A stretch of DNA of 11,383 nt from Eubacteriales bacterium (GTDB taxonomy: Bacteria > Bacillota > Clostridia > Peptostreptococcales > Anaerovoracaceae). The position numbers were made by a program, and so were the translations under genes. Below the pieces are notes generated by a model, which was given only the letters and a program-made list of their open reading frames with translations, was not told the origin of the DNA and did no database searches. The stretch spans positions 1 through 11,383 of the forward strand of contig JAQXNW010000148.1 of assembly GCA_029098205.1 (NCBI GenBank), written 5' to 3'. Of this stretch, positions 6,761 through 11,383 are shown in pieces; position 1 is the first letter of the stretch, and each line of letters opens with the position of its first letter.

Positions 6761-7288
6761 ATGGAGCAGAAAAGACTTTCCGATCGCGAATGTCAGGAAT
6801 TGTTTGAAAAATATAAGACGCCGGCGCGTGTAATCCGTCATTGCAGGGCGGTGAGCCGTGTCGCTGTAACGATTGCAGAAGCTTTGAATCAAGCTGGATT
6901 TCATTTTGATATCTCGCTGGTTCACAGCGCAGGCTTAATACACGATGTCTGCCGGACGCATCCGGATCATGCGAAGGACGGCGCTGTCATTCTTCGTCAG
7001 TTGGGTTATCTGAATGAAGCTGAAATCGTCGGAGCGCATATGCGCCACATTCTTCGGCATCTGAAAGATATGGATGAACTGGATATGGTATGCCTCGCGG
7101 ATCGGCTTGTAAAAGAGGATCAATATGTCGGTTTAGATGAAAGAATTGATTATTTGATTCATAAAAAAGGAGAAAATCCGGAGCGGACCCATTTGCTTCT
7201 AGAAGGAAAAAAACAGATCCGTGAAATCATGGATGAGGTGGAAGAAGCGCTTGGGCGGACGATCGATTCGCTTTTTTATAAAATTTGA
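6761..7288 (+). CDS. HD-domain protein (putative metal-dependent phosphohydrolase)
   Basis: The 175-residue product carries an HD-superfamily domain. Candidate metal ligands are His27 (in RHCRAVSRVA), the His61-Asp62 doublet (GLIHDV), His93 (GAHMRH) and Asp114 (CLADRLV). HD proteins of this kind usually hydrolyse phosphate esters or nucleotides, but the substrate cannot be read from the sequence. The pattern HCRAV-x-RVA, HPDHA-x-x-GA-x-IL and AD-x-LVKED recalls HD modules found with molybdenum-cofactor nucleotidyltransferase-like proteins rather than YqeK, though this is from memory of family patterns. In many Firmicutes obgE is followed by yhbY, nadD, yqeK and rsfS; here only this HD gene follows. 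The start at 6761 has AAGAGGTG (6743-6750) 10 bases upstream. The 83-base gap after obgE is AT-rich with only a weak AAGAAC/GTTCTT dyad (6691-6696, 6712-6717), so cotranscription with obgE is likely. Confidence 0.8.
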   Translation: MEQKRLSDRECQELFEKYKTPARVIRHCRAVSRVAVTIAEALNQAGFHFDISLVHSAGLIHDVCRTHPDHAKDGAVILRQLGYLNEAEIVGAHMRHILRHLKDMDELDMVCLADRLVKEDQYVGLDERIDYLIHKKGENPERTHLLLEGKKQIREIMDEVEEALGRTIDSLFYKI

Positions 7289-7461
7289 TGAAAAAATACA
7301 GAAGACAGTCAACTCTATTATGTGAAGATTAAAATACGTTCCCCAACATTTTTTCATTTTTGTGAATGGAAAATCCCAGAAATGCTGAAGTTCGAAGAAT
7401 ACCTGTCTGTGCATGCTTAGTTCAGAAGAGATCTGTAAACCAAGAACAAGTTTTTGACTCA

Positions 7462-7490
7462 TTGACTTCCCCATTTTCGGCCTGTAAAAT
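7462..7490 (+). promoter_or_regulatory. comEA sigma-A promoter
   Basis: TTGACT (7462-7467), a 17-base spacer and TAAAAT (7485-7490) form a near-consensus promoter; start near 7497. A second TTGACT at 7454-7459, eight bases earlier, is a tandem copy of the -35 element but would give a 25-base spacer. Confidence 0.75.
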
Positions 7491-7497
7491 ATTTACA
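7483..7497. promoter_or_regulatory. Dyad over the comEA -10 element, candidate operator
   Basis: TGTAAA-ATA-TTTACA is a perfect inverted repeat with 6-base arms. It covers the whole -10 element and reaches the predicted start, where a bound repressor would block transcription. I do not know a regulator for this site, and short AT-rich dyads can arise by chance. Confidence 0.4.
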
Positions 7498-7615
7498 AAT
7501 ACCTGTGACGAATCGTTTCTAATGAATAAAACGTACGGCGTAGCAAGATTTCAGCCGTTGTAATTTCGGAACATATTCTAAGAGAACGGAGGTTCAAATC
7601 GGGGGGAGGCTCAGA

Positions 7616-8284
7616 ATGGATAAGATCAAGCAGGCTATTGTTTGGACGAAGAAAAACAGAAAGCCGCTGTATACAGCAGCTGCGATTTTGACAATCGCAG
7701 CTGCTGCTTTGTTTTTCGGAGAATATGGGAAAACAAATGGCATCTCGTGGTACAGTGACGGAAAAGAAACCGTTGAAACAGAGGAAAAAAATACGGAGAA
7801 GAAAGAGACGGGTTCCGCTCAAGATAAATCGGGCAAAGTTACCTCCGAATTGATCTATGTGGACGTCGAAGGGGAAATAAACAATCCTGGAGTTTATGAA
7901 GCTGATAAAAAAACAAGAGTCTTTCAAATAATCAATAAAGCGGGCGGGTTTACGGAGCGGGCGGATCCTTCCCTGATTAACCAGGCGGAAATCGTTGAAG
8001 ACGGAGAGCTTATTCGTGTTCCTGCCAAAGGAGAAACTGCTGCAGCTTCAGCGGCTTCTTCATCGGACGGTACCGCTGCCGCATCTTTATCGGATCTTGT
8101 GAACATAAATACCGCCGATGCTTCAAAGCTGCAGGAAATTCCGGGAGTCGGTCCCTCCATCGCTGAAAAAATTGTGGAATACCGTATTTCAAACGGCCGT
8201 TTCCGAAAGATTGAAGATATCAAGAATGTCAGCGGGATTGGAGAGAAGACTTTCGATAAGATGAAGTCTCATCTTACTGTTTGA
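7616..8284 (+). CDS. comEA: ComEA-like membrane-anchored DNA-binding protein
   Basis: ComEA binds incoming double-stranded DNA outside the membrane during natural transformation and passes it to the ComEC channel. The 222-residue product has a positively charged N-terminus followed by one membrane segment (about 17-36) and an Asp/Glu/Lys-rich linker (about 47-77). An SLBB domain follows (about 79-137; IYVDVEGEINNPGVY), then an Ala/Ser-rich hinge (141-158) and a helix-hairpin-helix domain (162-222) with VNINTADASKLQEIPGVGP and NVSGIGEKTFDKMK. Length and domain order match ComEA. Start: GGGGGGAGG (7601-7609), 6 bases from the ATG. No comEB or comEC lies downstream, and the next gene is an unrelated regulator with its own promoter, so this is a solo comEA. 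A role other than competence, such as DNA binding at the cell surface, cannot be excluded. Confidence 0.88.
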   Translation: MDKIKQAIVWTKKNRKPLYTAAAILTIAAAALFFGEYGKTNGISWYSDGKETVETEEKNTEKKETGSAQDKSGKVTSELIYVDVEGEINNPGVYEADKKTRVFQIINKAGGFTERADPSLINQAEIVEDGELIRVPAKGETAAASAASSSDGTAAASLSDLVNINTADASKLQEIPGVGPSIAEKIVEYRISNGRFRKIEDIKNVSGIGEKTFDKMKSHLTV

Positions 8285-8344
8285 ATGAAAACCTTAGGCT
8301 TTAATCTGTTTTTTTACTGCATATTTCTGGTAAAGCATAACATT

Positions 8345-8357
8345 CTGTCAATGACGG
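8345..8357. promoter_or_regulatory. Dyad CTGTCA-A-TGACGG upstream of the Spo0A-like gene
   Basis: An imperfect inverted repeat (5 of 6 arm positions) that matches 11 of 13 bases of the perfect dyad at 11061-11073 before alaS. It sits about 20 bases upstream of the likely -35 element. Possible operator for an unknown regulator; chance similarity is possible. Confidence 0.3.
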
Positions 8358-8375
8358 AAATAGTCGAAAAACTGT

Positions 8376-8405
8376 TTTACACGAATTTCAATACATGAAT
8401 ACAAT
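8376..8405 (+). promoter_or_regulatory. Probable promoter of the Spo0A-like gene, with an upstream 0A-box-like site
   Basis: TTTACA (8376-8381), an 18-base spacer and TACAAT (8400-8405) make a plausible sigma-A promoter; a TATAGTATAGT direct repeat (8405-8415) follows and gives alternative -10 hexamers. AGTCGAAAA at 8362-8370 differs by one base from the Spo0A box core TGTCGAA and lies just before the -35. The preceding comEA end shows only a weak hairpin followed by a T run near 8310-8317, so read-through from comEA is possible. Confidence 0.5.
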
Positions 8406-8442
8406 ATAGTATAGTTGTAATTCGCGTAGACGCAGAGGAAAA

Positions 8443-8466
8443 ATGAAGAAGAGGTTAGAACTATGA
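8443..8466 (+). CDS. Possible 7-codon upstream reading frame overlapping the Spo0A-like start
   Basis: An ATG at 8443 opens a frame reading MKKRLEL and stops at TGA 8464-8466, overlapping the next start as ATGA. AGAGG (8434-8438) lies only 4 bases upstream, too close to be ideal. It could couple translation to the following gene, but a frame this short is easily produced by chance. Confidence 0.15.
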   Translation: MKKRLEL

Positions 8467-8957
8467 CTAAAATTAACTATCCTGCGCTGATAATGGATGG
8501 AGAACGGGAAATGATTGAACTGGGGATTCCGATGAAGATCCATGGCTTTAAGTACCTCTCGGATGCATTAGACTTTTGTCTTCATCAGGAAGAACTGCTG
8601 ACGATACTTACAAAAGGGCTATACGAAAAAATAGCGGATCGAAACAACGTCACATCCGGAAGCGTTGAGACTGGAATTCGAAGAGCGATCGAAGCAGCAT
8701 GGAATGATCCTTCCGGCAGGATGAAGAAATATCTTCCGGAGCATTCCGGAGGCGTATACACGGAGAAACCTACAAACGGGGAATTTATTTCTCTTCTGGT
8801 ATGGAATCGGAAGAAAAAATACCACCTTCCGGAATACGGATTCATCAACGGAATACATTCATCGCCTTCTTCCTTTGTCGCGCAAGATGAAACATGTTAT
8901 ACTTCCGATAGGGAGGAAGAGGAGAATGATCACAAAAGCAGAGATTCAGAGGATTAA
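8463..8957 (+). CDS. Stand-alone Spo0A C-terminal (effector, DNA-binding) domain protein
   Basis: The 164-residue product matches the DNA-binding domain of the sporulation master regulator Spo0A over about residues 15-118. Visible landmarks are ELGIPMKIHGFKYLSDAL (19-36), LTKGLYEKIADRNNVT (49-64), the helix GIRRAIEAAW (71-80) and KPTNGEFISLL (102-112). Spo0A is about 260 residues with a phosphorylated receiver domain before this region. Here only 14 residues precede it, so there is no receiver and no phosphorylatable aspartate. It is probably a DNA-binding transcription regulator controlled by its amount or by partners. Positions equivalent to two recognition-helix arginines of Spo0A are Ser67 and Thr70. 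The tail after about 122 is low-complexity and acidic and overlaps the DUF896 gene and its promoter. Start: AAGAGG (8449-8454), 8 bases upstream. Target genes are unknown. Confidence 0.88.
   Translation: MTKINYPALIMDGEREMIELGIPMKIHGFKYLSDALDFCLHQEELLTILTKGLYEKIADRNNVTSGSVETGIRRAIEAAWNDPSGRMKKYLPEHSGGVYTEKPTNGEFISLLVWNRKKKYHLPEYGFINGIHSSPSSFVAQDETCYTSDREEEENDHKSRDSED
8875..8903 (+). promoter_or_regulatory. Promoter of the DUF896 gene inside the 3' end of the upstream gene
   Basis: TTGTCG (8875-8880), a 17-base spacer and TATACT (8898-8903) form a strong sigma-A promoter, with TG one base upstream of the -10 (8895-8896) as in extended -10 promoters. Transcription would start near 8910, about 16 bases before the ATG at 8926, just enough for the ribosome binding site. 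Confidence 0.65.
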
Positions 8958-9186
8958 TGAACTTGCCCGTAAATCAAAATCAGAAGGTCTGACGGAAGCG
9001 GAGAAAAAAGAGCAGCAGGCGCTCCGCCGAAAGTATATCGATTCATTTAAAGCAAATCTCAGAGCTGAGCTGGATCGGATTGAAATCGTCGATCCCGAAA
9101 AGAGGCCGGATGTTTTCGCTTCAAAAGAAGCGATCGTAGAGGACTCTGACTCGGAAGAAGAGAAGGTTTTTAAAATCGAAGAATAG
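8926..9186 (+). CDS. DUF896 (YnzC-family) small protein
   Basis: The 86-residue product begins MITKAEIQRINELARKSK and continues with GLTEAEKKEQQALRRKYIDSFKANLRAEL, the typical helical-hairpin pattern of DUF896. The B. subtilis member YnzC is encoded in the LexA-controlled yneA operon, but the molecular function is unknown. The C-terminal third (about 53-86) is acidic and low-complexity, longer than the core domain. I chose ATG 8926 because GGAGGAAGAGGAGA (8912-8925) precedes it and the family starts at this methionine. The first 32 bases overlap the end of the Spo0A-like gene in another frame. I see no LexA box at its own promoter. Confidence 0.88.
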   Translation: MITKAEIQRINELARKSKSEGLTEAEKKEQQALRRKYIDSFKANLRAELDRIEIVDPEKRPDVFASKEAIVEDSDSEEEKVFKIEE

Positions 9187-9202
9187 ACCTCGCAGCATAC
9201 GC

Positions 9203-9236
9203 ATAGAGACTCCAGAGAAAAGGAGTCTCTATTTTT
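9203..9236 (+). terminator. Rho-independent terminator after the DUF896 gene
   Basis: ATAGAGACTCC (9203-9213) pairs perfectly with GGAGTCTCTAT (9222-9232) around the 8-base loop AGAGAAAA, followed by a T run to 9236. It closes the Spo0A-like/DUF896 unit. Confidence 0.93.
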
Positions 9237-9248
9237 GTTATTCTGTTG

Positions 9249-9284
9249 AAGAGCAAATGATCATCCTGGGGATTTCTTGCTTTT
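9249..9284. repeat. Imperfect inverted repeat between the DUF896 terminator and the pgm promoter
   Basis: AAGAGCAA (9249-9256) and TTGCTTTT (9277-9284) are complementary with one G-T pair, and ATCC (9263-9266) with GGAT (9270-9273) forms an inner stem. It may be a backup terminator or an upstream control site. Confidence 0.3.
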
Positions 9285-9318
9285 GGCTGGAATTTATCAA
9301 TGCAACCTTTTTTTTCTG

Positions 9319-9327
9319 TGCTATACT
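9319..9327 (+). promoter_or_regulatory. Extended -10 promoter of the phosphohexomutase gene
   Basis: TGCTATACT is an extended -10 element (TGN plus TATACT, 9322-9327). No good -35 is found at 16-18 bases upstream; TGCAAC at 9301-9306 is 15 bases away and weak. The leader to the ATG at 9375 would be about 41 bases. Confidence 0.5.
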
Positions 9328-9374
9328 TGAATTATTGTAAAGAAAGAGCCTCGAAAAAACAGGAGATTATAAAT

Positions 9375-11042
9375 ATGGAAATGGTTGATTTTCAGGAAAT
9401 CCGTGACTTAGCGGAACATGAATATGCCCGTTGGAAATTAAACACGGCAGGCGATACTGAAATGCAGGAAGAGCTTCAGAAAATCGAAGGAAATGAAGAA
9501 GAAATTTTTGATGCCTTCTATACAAGTATCCGGTTTGGAACCTCAGGGCTCCGTGGAATCCTCGGACCGGGAACGAATCGGATCAATTCTTATGTAATTC
9601 GAAGAGCAACGCAGGGTTTATCGAATTATATGAAGAAGAATTTCAAGAATCCTTCTTGTGTCGTTTCCTATGACAGCCGCAAATATTCAAAAACCTTCGC
9701 ATTGGAATCCGCACGTGTTTTTACTGCCAATGGGATTCATACCTATATCTTCCGGGAGCTTACTCCGGTTCCGGTCCTTTCTTACGCCATTCGGGAACTT
9801 GGCTGCGACATAGGCGTTATGATCACTGCCAGCCATAATCCTAAAATATATAACGGATATAAAATTTTCAATCGGGATGGATACCAGATCGTCGGGGAAG
9901 ATCCTGGAAAAATTCTGTCTGAAATTGACGCGCTGGATTATTTCGGAAACGATATAAAAACGGAATCCAAACAGGAAGCGGAGCTTGTACCGAATGAACT
10001 TCGGGATCGGTTCATTTATACGATGCGCGATTCGATGCCGGCTTCCGATCTTAAAATCATGAATCAGCTGAAGACGATTTACACGCCGCTTCACGGCACC
10101 GGATATAAATTCGTAAAAGCCGCATTTAAGGCGAATGGATATACGAATTATGACATCGTTTCGATCCAGGAAAATCCGGATCCGAATTTTCCAACCTGTC
10201 CCGTTCCGAATCCGGAGAAAATCATCGCCTTTGATGAAGGGTTCCGGCTTCTAGATCAGGAACAGGGAGATATCATCATCGCTACGGATCCGGATTCTGA
10301 CCGTGTAGGATGCGCTTTATATCATGACGGTATGCGGACGCTGATAACCGGCAACCAGCTTGGAATTCTAATGCTTGATTATCTCTGCCATTTCCTTCCT
10401 CCGAAGCCTGGCCAGTTTGTTTTCAAGAGCATAACGACAACTCCGCTTGTAAATAAGATGGCAATGAAATATGGTTTCCGGGTTGTAAACACTTTAACCG
10501 GCTTTAAGTATATCGGTCAGCTTCTGACGGCGCTGGAAGACGCCGGCCGAAAGGACGATTTCTACTTCGGATTTGAAGAGAGCAACAGCTTTCTGGTACG
10601 ACCATTTATTCATGAAAAAGATGGAATCAGCGGCGCCTTGATGATCGTAAAGATGGCCGCATTTCATAAGAGCCAGGGCAAAGACATGATTGACCGGCTT
10701 AGTGAAATTTATGATGAATTCGGAATTTGCAAAGATAAGCAGCGGAATTATCTTTTTACCGGAGCGGAAGGTAAAGAAAAAATGGAAGAAATCATGAATT
10801 TCCTCCGGGATATGCCTGCCGAGAAATTCGGAGAACACCGGATTTCCGCTTTGACAGATTATGAAAAAGACAATACTGGTCTTCCCAAATCGAATGCGCT
10901 GAAATTTGAATTCGATGACGGTAGTTCGATGGTGATCCGTCCCAGCGGGACCGAATCGAAGATTAAAATATATTCTTTCGAAACTGAAGATTTCCGCGAT
11001 GTAGAACGAGCCATTGTCAAGATTATTGAAAAATTCCAGTAG
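9375..11042 (+). CDS. Phosphoglucomutase / phosphomannomutase family protein
   Basis: This cytosolic enzyme belongs to the alpha-D-phosphohexomutase family and most likely interconverts glucose 1-phosphate and glucose 6-phosphate (PgcA-like), supplying precursors for cell-wall and storage polysaccharides. All four signature loops are present in the 555-residue product: phosphoserine loop TASHNP (151-156, Ser153), metal loop DPDSDR (305-310), sugar-binding loop GFEESNSF (399-406) and phosphate-binding loop RPSGTESK (522-529). The early FGTSGLRG (54-61) is also typical. Length fits the long bacterial type. The ATG at 9375 is preceded by AGGAGA (9361-9366), 8 bases away; an in-frame ATG at 9300 lies upstream of the promoter -10 and is rejected. 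Whether glucose or mannose is preferred cannot be told here. alaS follows after 56 bases with no terminator. Confidence 0.93.
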   Translation: MEMVDFQEIRDLAEHEYARWKLNTAGDTEMQEELQKIEGNEEEIFDAFYTSIRFGTSGLRGILGPGTNRINSYVIRRATQGLSNYMKKNFKNPSCVVSYDSRKYSKTFALESARVFTANGIHTYIFRELTPVPVLSYAIRELGCDIGVMITASHNPKIYNGYKIFNRDGYQIVGEDPGKILSEIDALDYFGNDIKTESKQEAELVPNELRDRFIYTMRDSMPASDLKIMNQLKTIYTPLHGTGYKFVKAAFKANGYTNYDIVSIQENPDPNFPTCPVPNPEKIIAFDEGFRLLDQEQGDIIIATDPDSDRVGCALYHDGMRTLITGNQLGILMLDYLCHFLPPKPGQFVFKSITTTPLVNKMAMKYGFRVVNTLTGFKYIGQLLTALEDAGRKDDFYFGFEESNSFLVRPFIHEKDGISGALMIVKMAAFHKSQGKDMIDRLSEIYDEFGICKDKQRNYLFTGAEGKEKMEEIMNFLRDMPAEKFGEHRISALTDYEKDNTGLPKSNALKFEFDDGSSMVIRPSGTESKIKIYSFETEDFRDVERAIVKIIEKFQ

Positions 11043-11060
11043 CTGTAGTAAACTAAAAAT

Positions 11061-11073
11061 CTGTCAGTGACAG
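11061..11073. promoter_or_regulatory. Perfect 13-base dyad upstream of alaS
   Basis: CTGTCA-G-TGACAG is a perfect inverted repeat 25 bases before the alaS ATG. In RNA it could form only a four-pair hairpin, which makes a DNA operator or a small translational element equally possible. A close copy lies at 8345-8357. No promoter hexamers are clear in this 56-base gap, and there is no room for a T-box leader, often found before Firmicute alaS. Confidence 0.35.
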
Positions 11074-11098
11074 TAATAGAAGGAGAATTACAACCGTT

Positions 11099-11383
11099 AT
11101 GAAAGAACTTGGATTAAATGAAATTCGAAGCATGTTCCGGGATTTTTTTGTGAGCAAAGGGCATTATCCCGGAAAAAGCGCTTCTTTGATTCCGAAAAAT
11201 GATAAATCTCTGCTGATTATCAATTCCGGAATGGCTCCGCTGAAGCCGTATTTCCTTGGAATTGAGAAACCGCCGAAAAAAAGAATGACAACCTGTCAGA
11301 AATGTATTCGGACCGGAGATATTGAAAATGTTGGTATCACGGCAAGACATGGTACATTTTTCGAAATGCTGGGAAATTTCTCC
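11099..11383 (+). CDS. alaS: Alanyl-tRNA synthetase, N-terminal part (3' end beyond the window)
   Basis: AlaRS attaches alanine to tRNA-Ala. The 95 visible residues are the start of the class II catalytic domain, with LNEIRSMFRDFFVSKGH (5-21), the stretch INSGMAPLKPYFLG (41-54) and the highly conserved CQKCIRTGDIENVG (66-79) and ARHGTFFEMLGNFS (82-95). The full enzyme is about 870-880 residues, so about one ninth is seen. The ribosome binding site AGGAGA (11081-11086) is 12 bases from the ATG, somewhat far. Likely cotranscribed with the phosphohexomutase gene. Confidence 0.96.
   Translation, partial: MKELGLNEIRSMFRDFFVSKGHYPGKSASLIPKNDKSLLIINSGMAPLKPYFLGIEKPPKKRMTTCQKCIRTGDIENVGITARHGTFFEMLGNFS

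Larger units (their letters stand above)
7289..7615 (+). other. 327-base AT-rich intergenic region upstream of comEA
   Basis: No convincing gene lies here; a 65-codon open frame (7366-7563) has no ribosome binding site and an unfamiliar composition. The first 165 bases show no clear terminator for the HD gene. The second half has a good promoter (7462-7490), an overlapping dyad, and an untranslated leader of about 119 bases. The leader can form a small hairpin, ACGGC (7535-7539) with GCCGT (7554-7558). Two purine-rich ribosome-binding-like elements occur just before comEA: GGAGGT (7588-7593) and GGGGGGAGG (7601-7609). Only the second is properly spaced for the ATG. Confidence 0.7.

Noticed and set aside
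7366..7563. 65-codon open frame upstream of comEA
   Set aside because: No ribosome binding site, unnatural composition, and it runs across the comEA promoter.
8885..8904. LexA box at the DUF896 promoter, expected because B. subtilis ynzC is SOS-controlled
   Set aside because: AACATGTT is palindromic, but the GAAC-N4-GTTC spacing and bases are not met.
9300..9374. Longer start of the phosphohexomutase at 9300
   Set aside because: It lies upstream of the likely promoter -10 and lacks a ribosome binding site; the added residues are not family-like.
11043..11098. T-box riboswitch before alaS
   Set aside because: The gap is only 56 bases and has none of the specifier or antiterminator features; nor does the region before the phosphohexomutase gene.
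1..11383. Mobile elements, CRISPR array, tRNA or rRNA genes
   Set aside because: No transposase, integrase, regular repeat array, cloverleaf or rRNA sequence was seen; gene content is core and codon use looks uniform.

Overview
The window is a stretch of core chromosome from a low- to mid-GC Gram-positive bacterium. It is most likely a member of the class Clostridia. The reasons are the gene order rimO-pgsA-cinA-recA, strong AGGAGG-type ribosome binding sites, sigma-A promoters, a perfect Bacillus/Clostridium-type LexA box (GAAC-N4-GTTC) at recA, a Spo0A-type DNA-binding domain, a YnzC/DUF896 protein and a clostridial-type AlaRS N-terminus. I cannot name genus or species. Every gene reads on the + strand. 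I see no transposon, tRNA, rRNA, CRISPR array or phage gene.

Layout. (1) 1-2915: 3' part of rimO (ribosomal protein S12 methylthiotransferase), pgsA (phosphatidylglycerophosphate synthase) and cinA (NMN deamidase / competence-damage protein), closely packed and closed by a terminator. (2) 3086-4287: recA with its own promoter and a LexA operator over the likely transcription start. (3) 4301-5252: a strong promoter and structured leader, rplU (L21) and rpmA (L27), closed by a strong terminator. L21 has an unusual C-terminal extension. L27 lacks the cleavable N-terminal extension usual in Firmicutes, and the Prp protease gene normally between them is absent. (4) 5376-7288: obgE and an HD-domain protein. 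(5) 7289-8284: a long AT-rich gap with a good promoter, then a membrane-anchored ComEA-like DNA-binding protein. (6) 8285-9236: a gene for a free-standing Spo0A effector (DNA-binding) domain without a receiver domain, overlapped by a DUF896/YnzC-family gene with its own promoter, closed by a terminator. (7) 9237-11383: a phosphoglucomutase/phosphomannomutase gene and the start of alaS.

Most genes are housekeeping: ribosome modification and assembly (rimO, rplU, rpmA, obgE), membrane lipid, recombination and tRNA charging. Three are linked to DNA uptake and recombination (cinA, recA, comEA). The least ordinary items are the receiver-less Spo0A-like regulator, whose recognition helix differs from that of Spo0A and whose promoter carries a near-match 0A box, and the altered L21/L27 pair. 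Two short dyads upstream of the Spo0A-like gene and alaS, and one over the comEA -10 element, are possible operators for unidentified regulators. I do not see a clearly new multi-gene system.
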